From assembly GCA_900319835.1 (NCBI GenBank), contig ONPY01000063.1:1-15560 (forward strand): a DNA stretch of 15,560 nucleotides, in the 5' to 3' direction. This document shows positions 1 through 6,752 of this stretch, piece after piece. Both the position numbers and the translations under genes were made by a program. Origin of the DNA: an uncultured Eubacteriales bacterium (GTDB lineage Bacteria; Bacillota_A; Clostridia; Oscillospirales; Oscillospiraceae). The notes beneath the pieces were generated by a model. It was not told where the DNA came from, ran no database searches, and was given only the letters and a program-made list of their open reading frames with translations. How positions within the stretch are numbered: the first letter of the stretch is position 1; each line of letters begins with the position of its first letter.

Positions 1-6
1 TAAAAG

Positions 7-46
7 GGAAAAACCCCGAAACCGTTGAGATTTCGGGGTTTTTTGG
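7..46 (-). terminator. Intrinsic terminator of rplM-rpsI
   Basis: An 11-bp inverted repeat (arms 11-21 and 31-41, loop 22-30) lies immediately after the rpsI stop codon. On the minus strand it reads as a GC-centred stem followed by a short T run, the form of a Rho-independent terminator. It ends the L13-S9 transcript. Confidence 0.85.
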
Positions 47-51
47 CGGTG

Positions 52-462
52 TTAACGCTTGCTGAACTGAGGAGCACGTCTTGCCGCTTTGAGACCGTAC
101 TTCTTACGCTCTTTCATACGAGGATCGCGGGTCAGCAGACCAGCGGCCTTCAGAGTGGCGCGGTAGCTCTCGTCGACGAGGAGCAGGGCACGGGCGATGC
201 CGTGGCGGATGGCGCCGGCCTGACCGGACACGCCGCCGCCGGCGACGGTGGCCTCGATGTCGACCTTGCCGAGGGTGGAGGTCGCAACCAGGGGCTGACG
301 GACGATGAGCTTCAGGGTCTCGAGACCGAAGTAATCGTCGATATCACGGCCGTTGATGGTGATGACACCGCTGCCGTTGGGAATGAGGTGGACGCGGGCA
401 ACAGAGGACTTTCTGCGGCCGGTGCCGTACATATAGGGCTTCTTGGTCTTGTAGGTTGCCAT
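52..462 (-). CDS. rpsI: 30S ribosomal protein S9
   Basis: This encodes S9 (uS9) of the small ribosomal subunit, whose C-terminal tail reaches toward the P-site tRNA. The 136-residue product has the family hallmarks: [13 protein letters not shown] near the N-terminus, [21 protein letters not shown] in the middle, and a basic tail ending in [17 protein letters not shown]. Length and both ends match the bacterial family, so the gene is intact. The start has an AGGAGG ribosome binding site at 472-477, 9 bases upstream. It lies 16 bp downstream of rplM on the same strand, the conserved L13-S9 order, and is followed directly by a terminator. It has no promoter of its own and should be controlled with rplM. 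Confidence 0.98.
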   Translation of the reverse strand: MATYKTKKPYMYGTGRRKSSVARVHLIPNGSGVITINGRDIDDYFGLETLKLIVRQPLVATSTLGKVDIEATVAGGGVSGQAGAIRHGIARALLLVDESYRATLKAAGLLTRDPRMKERKKYGLKAARRAPQFSKR

Positions 463-478
463 ATTCTTTTACCTCCTC

Positions 479-907
479 TTAGCGATCCCAGACTTCGGGC
501 TTCTGAGCGGCGTGATCGTGCTCGGCGCCGGCGAAGATGCGCAGACGCTTGAGCTGCCACTGGGCGATGGTGTTCTTCTGCAGCATGCCGCGGACGGCCA
601 GACGCATCGCGAGCTCGGGCTTCTTCTGCATCAGGGTCTTGTACTGGGTCTCCTTCAGGCCGCCGGGGTAGCCGGAGTGGGTACGGTAGTACTTCTGCTC
701 GAGCTTCTTGCCGGTGAGGACGGCGTCCTTGGCGTTGATGATGATGACGTAGTCACCGCAGTCAACGTTGGGGGTGTAATCGGTCTTGAGCTTGCCGCGG
801 AGCAGGTCGGCCGCGAGAGCGGCGGTCTTGCCCATGGGCTTGCCGGCTGCATCAAGGACGTACCATTTGCGGGAAACGGTCTCCTTGGTAAGCATGGTAG
901 TGGACAT
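479..907 (-). CDS. rplM: 50S ribosomal protein L13
   Basis: This encodes L13 (uL13), an early-assembling protein of the large subunit. The 142-residue product carries typical L13 features: [24 protein letters not shown] near residues 13-36, [17 protein letters not shown], the [14 protein letters not shown] loop, and a C-terminal [10 protein letters not shown] segment followed by [19 protein letters not shown]. Length is normal for the family. GGAGG at 915-919 sits 7 bases before the ATG. It is the first gene of the rplM-rpsI operon, read from the promoter at 984-1012 through a leader of about 70 nt that contains a GC hairpin and may mediate autogenous control. Confidence 0.98.
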   Translation of the reverse strand: MSTTMLTKETVSRKWYVLDAAGKPMGKTAALAADLLRGKLKTDYTPNVDCGDYVIIINAKDAVLTGKKLEQKYYRTHSGYPGGLKETQYKTLMQKKPELAMRLAVRGMLQKNTIAQWQLKRLRIFAGAEHDHAAQKPEVWDR

Positions 908-947
908 AGTCTTGCCTCCATATAAGAATGTTGTTTTGACAATTCAG

Positions 948-975
948 GCGCCGCGGGGGGTTGGTCCTCCGGCGC
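948..975 (-). promoter_or_regulatory. Hairpin in rplM 5' leader (L13-leader candidate)
   Basis: Between the predicted transcription start (about 977) and the rplM start codon there is a 6-bp GC-only stem (970-975 with 948-953). It encloses a loop that itself holds G-rich and C-rich stretches able to pair (955-960 with 965-970 on the plus strand). Short structured leaders upstream of rplM are known as L13 leaders in Firmicutes, where the ribosomal protein is thought to bind its own mRNA. Position and size fit, but I cannot run a covariance model, so the match to that family is inference. Confidence 0.5.
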
Positions 976-983
976 GCTTTATT

Positions 984-1012
984 TTTATACCACAGGACGA
1001 AAGCACTGTCAA
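984..1012 (-). promoter_or_regulatory. Sigma-A promoter of rplM-rpsI
   Basis: Read on the minus strand, a perfect -35 box TTGACA (1007-1012) and a -10 box TATAAA (984-989) are separated by exactly 17 bp. The predicted start is near 977, giving a leader of about 70 nt before rplM. Confidence 0.88.
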
Positions 1013-1118
1013 CAGCAAATTTCATTCTCATTTTCAAAACTAGCGAATTCTCTTGAAAACTCAAAAAAGCTCCTTGATCCTGACTTTCATTTTTTCATTA
1101 ACCCGCGAGGAAAAGGTT

Positions 1119-1147
1119 TTGACAAGTGCCCGGCGGACAGCTACAAT
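1119..1147 (+). promoter_or_regulatory. Sigma-A promoter of the TtcA-family gene
   Basis: TTGACA (1119-1124) and TACAAT (1142-1147) are separated by 17 bp on the plus strand. The predicted start near 1154 gives a leader of about 33 nt before the gene at 1187. This promoter diverges from the rplM promoter about 105 bp away. Confidence 0.85.
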
Positions 1148-1186
1148 AATGGGCATGAACATTTTCGGGCAAAAAGGCGGGATTTC

Positions 1187-1939
1187 ATGGACAAGCTGCT
1201 CAATGAGTTCACCGGCACGGTGCGCCGCGCGGTGGATGATTACGATATGATCCAGGCGGGGGACAAGGTGGCCGTGGGCGTCTCCGGCGGCAAGGACAGC
1301 ATGCTGCTGCTCCTGGCACTCAACCATCTCAGAAGCTTCTACCCCAAGCCCTTTGAGCTGGAGGCCATCACCATCGAGCTGGGCTTCGAGGGGATGGACT
1401 TCACCCCGGTGCAGGAGCTGTGCGACAGCCTGGCCATCCCCTATACCCGTCTCAAGACCGACATCAAGGAGGTCGTCTTTGACGTGCGCAAGGAGGACAA
1501 CCCCTGTTCCCTCTGCGCCAAGATGCGCCGCGGCGCGCTGAACGACGCCATCCGCCAGCGGGGGATCCACAAGCTCGCCCTGGGCCACCACTTCGACGAC
1601 GCGGTGGAGACCTACATGATGAGCCTGCTGTTTGAGGGGCGCATCAGCTGCTTTCGCCCGGTGACCTATCTGGACCGCTCCGGCGTCACCCAGATCCGGC
1701 CGCTGATCTACGCCGGGGAGCAGAAGATCGCGAATCTTGCTGCGGCGCTGCACGTGCCCGTGGTGGAAAACCCCTGCCCCCAGGACAAAAGCAGCAAGCG
1801 CTATGAGATCAAGCAGCTGTTAAAAACCATGAGCGCCGACTACCCGGACATGAAGTCCAAGATCTTCGGCGCCATGCAGCGCTATCCCCTTCCCGGCTGG
1901 GAGCCGCGGGAGAACTGGCGGCTGGGAAAAGAAAAGTGA
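1187..1939 (+). CDS. ttcA: tRNA 2-thiocytidine biosynthesis TtcA-family protein
   Basis: This is a PP-loop ATP pyrophosphatase of the TtcA family, which thiolates cytidine 32 of tRNA after adenylating the target base. The 250-residue product has the PP-loop SGGKDS at 33-38, a CxxC pair (PCSLC, Cys107 and Cys110), the GHHFDDAVET block at 133-142 and a third cysteine in ENPCP (Cys197). TtcA enzymes hold a [4Fe-4S] cluster on exactly such a CxxC plus a distal cysteine, so the catalytic set looks complete. It is shorter than the E. coli enzyme (about 310 residues), as is common for clostridial members. The ATG follows a weak GGCGGG site. It is monocistronic, with a promoter upstream and the palindrome at 1951-2028 just downstream. 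Another sulfur-transfer target within the TtcA/TtuA group cannot be excluded. Confidence 0.85.
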   Translation: MDKLLNEFTGTVRRAVDDYDMIQAGDKVAVGVSGGKDSMLLLLALNHLRSFYPKPFELEAITIELGFEGMDFTPVQELCDSLAIPYTRLKTDIKEVVFDVRKEDNPCSLCAKMRRGALNDAIRQRGIHKLALGHHFDDAVETYMMSLLFEGRISCFRPVTYLDRSGVTQIRPLIYAGEQKIANLAAALHVPVVENPCPQDKSSKRYEIKQLLKTMSADYPDMKSKIFGAMQRYPLPGWEPRENWRLGKEK

Positions 1940-1950
1940 AAAGGAAAAAA

Positions 1951-2028
1951 ACACCCCGTCGGGGCCTGCTGTCATTGCGAACCAGTGTGCACACTGGTGT
2001 GGCAATCCGTCAGGCCCCGGCGGGGTGT
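1951..2028. terminator. Long bidirectional hairpin terminator with nested palindromic repeat
   Basis: Outer arms 1951-1968 and 2011-2028 pair over 18 bp with a single G-U wobble. Inside them ATTGC (1974-1978) pairs with GCAAT (2002-2006), and the centre, 1981-1998, is a perfect 18-bp palindrome. The structure lies between two convergent genes. On the minus strand it is followed by a run of T (complement of the A run 1944-1950), so it should end the MscS transcript. On the plus strand it is followed only by TTC, so termination of the TtcA transcript would be weaker. The inner part looks like a dispersed palindromic repeat (see findings). Confidence 0.8.
1972..2008. repeat. REP-like palindromic element
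   Basis: The 37-bp core begins TCATTGCGA, ends GGCAATCC and is centred on a perfect 18-bp palindrome (1981-1998). From memory, short elements with CATTGCGA and GCAATCC ends occur dispersed in many bacterial genomes. Only one copy is in this window, so its repetitive nature is inferred and not shown. Confidence 0.5.
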
Positions 2029-2046
2029 TCTGCTGCGAAAGGGAAG

Positions 2047-2976
2047 TCAGCGCTGGTGAACGTCCACCTGGGGGAAGGGGATCTCCACGCCGTTTTCGGC
2101 AAAGAGGATGCGAAGGTCCCGGTTGAACTGCCGTCTCGCCCGGAAGATGTTGACCTCCTTGACGGGGATGGTAAAGCGCAGGGTCATGCCGCTCTCGGCC
2201 AGACTCTCCACGCCCATATACTCCGGCTCCTTCCGGTAGAGATCGGTGTGCTCCAGATACATCTCCGGAAGGGCCTTGGCCAGCAGCGCCTCCAGGGCGC
2301 GCAGATCGGTGTCGTAGGCCACGTCCACGTCGCAGACCGCCAGGGACAGCTTCCGCGAGCGGTTCTGGAAGTTGCGGATATCGGAGTTGTTGACCACCTT
2401 CAGGTTGCCGCCGGTGTCCTCAATGGTGGTGGTGCGCACGCCGACGGAGCGGACAATTCCGCGGAAGTCGTCCAGCACGATGATATCCCCGATGTGGTAC
2501 TGCCCCTCAAAGATGATGAAGGCGCCGGTGATGATGTCCTCGATGAGACTCTGGGCGCCAAAGCCGATGATCAGGCCGATGATCCCGATGCCGGCCAGCA
2601 CCGCCGTGGTGTTGACGCCGAGGATGCTCAGCCCCCAGACAAGGGCGGCGATCACCGCGAGATACCGGACGGTGCTGATCAGCAGCTCGGTGACGGTGCG
2701 GGCCCGGTCGCCCTTTTTGCCGATGGACAGCAGGATGAACTTGATGATGGTGTACAGCAGCCAGACCACGCAGAGGGCCATCAGCAGGGCCACGAAGTGG
2801 GCGGCGGTGATTTTGCCGCTGCGCTGGATCAGAAAGTGGGTCTTCTCCAGATCCGTGAGACTCTGCCGCGCGGTCTCGGGGAGCGGGAGCCAGCTGGGGT
2901 GGGCCAGCACAAAGACCAGCACGGCGGCAATGGCCGCGGTGATCAGGGTCTTGAATTTTTTCAGGGCCAGTTTCAT
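2047..2976 (-). CDS. MscS-family mechanosensitive ion channel
   Basis: This is a small-conductance mechanosensitive channel of the MscS family, which opens under membrane tension to release solutes after osmotic downshock. The 309-residue product has an N-terminal hydrophobic segment (about 10-25), further membrane segments at about 60-85 and 99-120, and the signature pore helix plus start of the beta domain at about 122-166 (AGIGIIGLIIGFGAQSLIED, then GAFIIFEGQYHIGD). The soluble beta domain follows (FRGIVRSVGVRTTTIEDTGG), then the C-terminal alpha/beta domain ending IPFPQVDVH. Length is normal. AGGAGG at 2984-2989 lies 7 bases before the ATG. It starts 43 bp after the repeat-rich surface protein gene with no terminator or clear promoter between, so the two are probably co-transcribed. 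It ends at the hairpin 1951-2028. Confidence 0.93.
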   Translation of the reverse strand: MKLALKKFKTLITAAIAAVLVFVLAHPSWLPLPETARQSLTDLEKTHFLIQRSGKITAAHFVALLMALCVVWLLYTIIKFILLSIGKKGDRARTVTELLISTVRYLAVIAALVWGLSILGVNTTAVLAGIGIIGLIIGFGAQSLIEDIITGAFIIFEGQYHIGDIIVLDDFRGIVRSVGVRTTTIEDTGGNLKVVNNSDIRNFQNRSRKLSLAVCDVDVAYDTDLRALEALLAKALPEMYLEHTDLYRKEPEYMGVESLAESGMTLRFTIPVKEVNIFRARRQFNRDLRILFAENGVEIPFPQVDVHQR

Positions 2977-3019
2977 GTGGATACCTCCTCAAAAAAGGCC
3001 GGGATTTGCTGTAACATTC

Positions 3020-3871
3020 TTACCACGGAATTTCGAAAGGATAAGAATAAGTCGTAGTGCCGGTATCGCATTCGAGCCTCAGAAACAAGGTCCCTTCGCC
3101 CGGCAGGGTCGGCGGCGGGGTGGTATCGTCTCCCGAATTAAACTGGGAGCAGATCAAAGTACCAGATCCCGTGTCACTGTTTTCCGAATAGATCGATTCC
3201 GAACTCTCAAAGGTGTTGGGCCAACCCAGAATCCTGCTGGACCAGTAAAGACGATACCACTTTGCTGAGCCAAGATCGACGCGGTACTGAAAGCCAACCT
3301 CCACCTGCAAATCCTCCACGTTATACCAACCCCAGACTCTGTCATCAATCAGTTCCAGCGTCGGCTCGGTAAAGGTGTCGGCCGGCGGATCGTAAGGCGG
3401 GACGTAGGGCGGCGGATCGTAAGGCGGGACGTAGGGCGGCGGCGTGGTGGGCGGCGGCGTGGTGGGCGGCGGCGTGGTGGGCGGCGGCGTGGTGGGCGGC
3501 GGTGTCGTAGGCGGCGGCGTGGTGGGCGGCGGTGTCGTGGGTGGCGGTGTCGTAGGCGGAGGGGTCGTGGGCGGTGTTGAGATCTCCGGCTTTTTCACCG
3601 GGGGCTTGACGTCCGGGGGCTCCTCCGGCGGAAGCTTCGGTGTGTCGGGCTCCGCCGGGACTTCGATCACCGGGGGCCCATCGTATACGGCGGGGCCGCC
3701 GTCGGCCGGGGGACCGGACAAGACAGCAGCCGTCACCAGACCCGCAGCAGCTACGGAGAGCAGAGCCTTGGCCAGCAGGGCGCTTGCCCCGGGCTTGCCA
3801 TGATGTTTTACGCCCGCGATAGGCTCGCGGAGCGGAAAAATCTCCGATCCGCTGTTGTCGATTTCCTTCAT
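3020..3871 (-). CDS. Membrane-anchored Pro/Thr-repeat surface protein
   Basis: I do not recognise a named family. The 283-residue product has a basic cytoplasmic N-terminus (about 1-32) and one hydrophobic segment (about 33-52) without a convincing signal-peptidase site, so it is probably a type II anchored protein with its C-terminus outside. A Pro-rich linker (53-98) leads to nine perfect TTPPP units (102-146) and two YVPPYDPP units (147-163). The last 120 residues form an aromatic-rich, probably beta-rich domain with two cysteines (241 and 268) that could pair. The repeat tract could act as an extended, wall-spanning stalk. The ATG has GAGGT at 3878-3882, 6 bases away, and a strong promoter at 3945-3973. 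It is probably the first gene of a transcript with the MscS channel. Confidence 0.8.
   Translation of the reverse strand: MKEIDNSGSEIFPLREPIAGVKHHGKPGASALLAKALLSVAAAGLVTAAVLSGPPADGGPAVYDGPPVIEVPAEPDTPKLPPEEPPDVKPPVKKPEISTPPTTPPPTTPPPTTPPPTTPPPTTPPPTTPPPTTPPPTTPPPTTPPPYVPPYDPPPYVPPYDPPADTFTEPTLELIDDRVWGWYNVEDLQVEVGFQYRVDLGSAKWYRLYWSSRILGWPNTFESSESIYSENSDTGSGTLICSQFNSGDDTTPPPTLPGEGTLFLRLECDTGTTTYSYPFEIPW
3383..3568 (-). repeat. In-frame tandem repeats (15-bp and 27-bp units)
   Basis: Positions 3434-3568 hold nine tandem 15-bp units, each encoding TTPPP and differing mostly at third positions. Positions 3383-3433 hold about two copies of a 27-bp unit encoding YVPPYDPPP. Unit lengths are multiples of three, so copy-number change would keep the frame and only lengthen or shorten the stalk. 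Confidence 0.9.
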
Positions 3872-3944
3872 AGCCGCACCTCATGCCGGAAAACACAAAT
3901 CAGAAAGGACAGTCTTGACAAAATCAGGGAGATTGTCCAATAAA

Positions 3945-3973
3945 ATTGTACAAAGAATGGCGAGCTTTGTCAA
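3945..3973 (-). promoter_or_regulatory. Sigma-A promoter of the surface protein/MscS unit
   Basis: On the minus strand TTGACA (3968-3973) and TACAAT (3945-3950) are 17 bp apart. The start is predicted near 3938, giving a leader of about 67 nt. That leader can form a small hairpin (3931-3937 with 3917-3925, one bulge). Confidence 0.87.
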
Positions 3974-4013
3974 GTAATGGGACCAAGAAAAATACAGGAA
4001 AAGGATATAAATG

Positions 4014-4049
4014 GAAAAAAGGGCACTTCCTTGCAAAAAGAAAGTGCCC
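4014..4049 (-). terminator. Intrinsic terminator of the ClpC-like gene
   Basis: An 8-bp GC-rich stem (4021-4028 with 4042-4049) is followed on the minus strand by six T residues (complement of 4015-4020). It lies 10 bp beyond the stop codon of the ClpC-like gene. Confidence 0.88.
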
Positions 4050-4059
4050 TCCTTTTATT

Positions 4060-6321
4060 TCAGCCCTTGAACAGCCGGATATCCCGCCCGGCGCAGACGG
4101 CGGTGACCCGATCCCCGTTCTTCAGCCCGCCCTCCAGCAGCTGCTGGGCGGCCCGGTCCACGATCTCCTTCTGGATGATGCGGCGCAGGGGCCTGGCCCC
4201 ATAGCGCTCGCTGTGGCCCAGGGAGGCGAGCAGCCGGACCGTCTCCTCCGGCACGGAGAGCCGCAGCCCCAGGGAGGAAAAGCGCTTGCCCACCTCCTCC
4301 AGCAAGCTGCGCGTGATGGTGAGCATGTCGTCAGCCTCCAGACGGCGGAAGATGATGGTCTCGTCCACCCGGTTGAGAAACTCCGGCCGAAAGGTTGTGC
4401 GCAGCTCCTGCACCACGGCCCGGCGCATGGCGCTCCCGTCCCGGCCGGTGTCGCCGGCAAAGCCCAGGGGCAGGCGGTTTTCGGTGATGGTTTTGGCCCC
4501 CACGTTGGAGGTCATGACGACGACCGTGTTGGAGAAATCCACCCGCCGCCCGGTGGCGTCGGTGAGTCGGCCGTCGTCCATGATCTGCAGCAGCAGGCTC
4601 CACACGTCCTCGTGTGCCTTCTCAATCTCGTCAAACAGCACCACGGACCAGGGATGGCGGCGCACCTGCTCGGTGAGCTGGCCGCCGTCCTCGTAGCCGA
4701 CATAGCCCGGCGGCGAGCCGATCAGGCGGCTGACCGAGTGCTTCTCCATATACTCGGACATGTCCAGGCGGATCATGGCGTCTCTGTCACCGTAGACGCA
4801 CTCGGCCAGGGCGCGGCAGAGCTCCGTCTTGCCCACGCCTGTAGGCCCGCAGAAGAGGAAGGAACCCACCGGCCGCCCCGGATCCTTGAGCCCCACCCGA
4901 CCCCGCTGGACGGCCCGCGCCACGGCGGCCACGGCTTCGTCCTGGCCGATGACCCGACTCCGCAGCCGCTCCTCCAGCCCGGCCAGCCGCTCACTTTCGC
5001 TCTGGGAGAGTCCGGCCACCGGGATGCCTGTCCACATGGAGAGCACCTGCGCCACGTCTGCCTCGCCCACGGGCCGCGCCTGGCCCGAGACGCGCACGGC
5101 GGCCGCCGCCTCATCGATCAGGTCGATGGCCTTGTCCGGCAGGTATCGGTCGCTGATGTAGCGCTGGGAGAGGGCGCAGGCACTCTCCAGCGCCGCGTCG
5201 GAGATCTGCAGCCGGTGGTGCTTTTCCAGCGCCGGGCGCAGGGAGCGCAGCATCTCCAGTGCCAGCGCCCGGTCCGGCTCCGCGATATGCACCGGCTGGA
5301 AGCGCCGCTCCAGGGCGGCGTCCTTTTCAATGTGCCGCCGGTATTCCTCCGGCGTGGTGGCGCCGATGATCTGCACTTCGCCGCGCCCCAGGGCGGGCTT
5401 GAGGATGTTGGCCGCGTCAATGGCGCCCTCGGCGCTGCCAGCACCCACGATGGTGTGCAGCTCGTCGATGAACAAAATAACGTCTCCCGCCCGGGCCACG
5501 TCCTTCAGCACGGCCTTGACGCGCTCCTCAAAGTCGCCCCGGTACTTGGTGCCTGCCAGCATTGCGGGAATATCCAGGGAGACGATGCGCTTGCTTGTGA
5601 GCTCCCGGGGCGCGCGGCCCTGGCTGACCAGCAGGGCCAGCCCCTCGGCCACGGCGGTCTTGCCCACGCCGGGCTCGCCCACGAGAACGGGGTTGTTCTT
5701 GCTGCGGCGGGAGAGAATCTGGATGGCGCGGCGGATCTCCTCGGTCCGCCCCACCACCGGGTCCACGCCGCCGGCGGCGGCCAGGGCGGTGAGATCCCGG
5801 CTGTACTGGTCCAGCGTCCGGGTCTCCGCGCGCCGGGCCGGGGCCCGGACGGTGCCGGTCTGGGCCCGGCCGCGGGAGTCGGGGTTGCCGAACACATCCA
5901 TGATCTGGGTGCAGATCTCGTTGAGATCGGCGCCCGCCTCCGTCAAAAGCTGCGCGCCGCCGCAGTCCGGCAGCCGCAGAACGCCCAGCAGCAGGTGCTC
6001 AGTGCCGATGCAGTAGTGGCGCAGGGCGCGGGCCTCCGCCGCGGCGTGCTCCACAGCGGCGCGGGCATTCTGTGTCAGACCCTGGCCGGGCACGCCCGGC
6101 GCACCCAAGCCGCAGCGGCGCACCACCAGGCGACGCAGCCGCTCCTGGTCCAGCCCCTGCCGGCGGAGGATGTGCGCGCCCAGCCCGTCCTCCTCCGCCA
6201 GGATGCCGAGCAGCAGATGCTCGGTCCCCACATAGCCGTGGCCCAGGTCGCCCGCTGCCGCCCGCGCCTGTTCGATGGCCTGCTCGGCCCGCTGGGTAAA
6301 TTTCTCGTTGCTTTTGATCAC
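4060..6321 (-). CDS. clpC: ClpA/ClpC-type AAA+ unfoldase lacking the middle domain
   Basis: This is a Hsp100 ATPase that unfolds substrates and threads them into the ClpP peptidase. The 753-residue product has two Clp N-terminal repeats (about 5-55 and 81-145). Module D1 has Walker A GEPGVGKT at 215-222, Walker B VILFIDE at 281-287 and arginines at 339-340. Module D2 has Walker A GPTGVGKT at 492-499, Walker B VVLFDE at 560-565, and the pore and sensor blocks SPPGYVGYEDGGQ and MTSNVG. An LGF tripeptide at 619-621 sits where the ClpP-docking loop belongs. Between D1 and D2 (about 410-425) the UVR-like coiled-coil M domain of standard ClpC is absent; the architecture is ClpA-like though D2 reads as ClpC. 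It starts with GTG after GAGGAGG, 5 bases upstream. It stands alone, without ctsR, mcsA or mcsB. I see no convincing promoter, only a weak extended -10 (TGGTAATAC, 6410-6418). Confidence 0.9.
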   Translation of the reverse strand: MIKSNEKFTQRAEQAIEQARAAAGDLGHGYVGTEHLLLGILAEEDGLGAHILRRQGLDQERLRRLVVRRCGLGAPGVPGQGLTQNARAAVEHAAAEARALRHYCIGTEHLLLGVLRLPDCGGAQLLTEAGADLNEICTQIMDVFGNPDSRGRAQTGTVRAPARRAETRTLDQYSRDLTALAAAGGVDPVVGRTEEIRRAIQILSRRSKNNPVLVGEPGVGKTAVAEGLALLVSQGRAPRELTSKRIVSLDIPAMLAGTKYRGDFEERVKAVLKDVARAGDVILFIDELHTIVGAGSAEGAIDAANILKPALGRGEVQIIGATTPEEYRRHIEKDAALERRFQPVHIAEPDRALALEMLRSLRPALEKHHRLQISDAALESACALSQRYISDRYLPDKAIDLIDEAAAAVRVSGQARPVGEADVAQVLSMWTGIPVAGLSQSESERLAGLEERLRSRVIGQDEAVAAVARAVQRGRVGLKDPGRPVGSFLFCGPTGVGKTELCRALAECVYGDRDAMIRLDMSEYMEKHSVSRLIGSPPGYVGYEDGGQLTEQVRRHPWSVVLFDEIEKAHEDVWSLLLQIMDDGRLTDATGRRVDFSNTVVVMTSNVGAKTITENRLPLGFAGDTGRDGSAMRRAVVQELRTTFRPEFLNRVDETIIFRRLEADDMLTITRSLLEEVGKRFSSLGLRLSVPEETVRLLASLGHSERYGARPLRRIIQKEIVDRAAQQLLEGGLKNGDRVTAVCAGRDIRLFKG

Positions 6322-6458
6322 ACAAGCCTCCTCGCTGCCGGATCCTCTCGGTTCCGATTATCCTCCGGACCCGCCGCCGAAAGGGGCGAAACGCGGAGGG
6401 CTGGAAAAAGTATTACCAAAAGATTTACAAAATATATGCAGAATCAAAGATTTTGACA

Positions 6459-6486
6459 TTGATTTTTGGGAGAGTTGTGCTACAAT
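6459..6486 (+). promoter_or_regulatory. Promoter of the ferredoxin gene
   Basis: An extended -10 (TGC then TACAAT, 6478-6486) is preceded at 16 bp by TTGATT (6459-6464). A TTGACA at 6453-6458 is 22 bp away and too far to be the -35 box. The start is predicted near 6493, about 39 nt before the ATG. Confidence 0.7.
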
Positions 6487-6531
6487 GATTTCGAAGCCCG
6501 GAAGGGTTAAACTACATACGGAGGTATCATC

Positions 6532-6702
6532 ATGGCTTTTGTTATCACCGACGAGTGCCTGTCCTGCGGTTCCTGCGCAGCTCAGTGCCCTGCCGAAGCG
6601 ATCGATATGGGCGATCTGCACTATGAGATCGACGCCAGCAAGTGCCTGGAGTGCGGTTCCTGCGCCGCCCAGTGCCCGGCTGAGGCCATCGTTCAGGAGT
6701 AA
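6532..6702 (+). CDS. 2[4Fe-4S] ferredoxin
   Basis: This is a 56-residue clostridial-type ferredoxin, a soluble low-potential electron carrier for reactions such as pyruvate:ferredoxin oxidoreductase and hydrogenase. It has two perfect CxxCxxCxxxCP cluster motifs: Cys9, 12, 15, 19 and Cys38, 41, 44, 48. The two halves are near duplicates (CGSCAAQCPAEAI occurs in both), the known internal symmetry of the family. GGAGG lies 7 to 8 bases before the ATG. It is a single-gene unit with a promoter at 6459-6486 and a strong terminator 11 bp after the stop. Strong expression is expected from the signals. No partner oxidoreductase is adjacent, so its specific role cannot be read from context. Confidence 0.96.
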   Translation: MAFVITDECLSCGSCAAQCPAEAIDMGDLHYEIDASKCLECGSCAAQCPAEAIVQE

Positions 6703-6712
6703 TCTGAACCCA

Positions 6713-6750
6713 TAGAAAAAAGGGACGAGTTTCTCGTCCCTTTTTTCTAT
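6713..6750 (+). terminator. Intrinsic terminator of the ferredoxin gene
   Basis: A perfect 8-bp stem (6722-6729 with 6733-6740) has a TTT loop and is followed by six T residues. The flanking A and T runs extend the pairing further. This is a textbook Rho-independent terminator. Confidence 0.93.
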
Positions 6751-6752
6751 CT

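Noticed and set aside
3434..3568. Tandem short repeats as a CRISPR array
   Set aside because: Units are contiguous 15-mers without spacers and encode TTPPP in frame, so this is a coding minisatellite.
3915..3920. TTGACA on the plus strand as a promoter
   Set aside because: No good -10 box follows at 16-18 bp and no plus-strand gene lies downstream.
6410..6418. TGGTAATAC as the promoter of the ClpC-like gene
   Set aside because: It could be an extended -10 on the minus strand, but there is no -35 box at a suitable distance, so the evidence is too weak for a feature.
3946..6456. Very long open frame on the plus strand opposite the ClpC-like gene
   Set aside because: It is antisense to a clear AAA+ ATPase, its translation is low-complexity Gly/Ala/His/Pro-rich with no domain, and GC-rich codon use leaves the opposite frame free of stops. 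It is a shadow.
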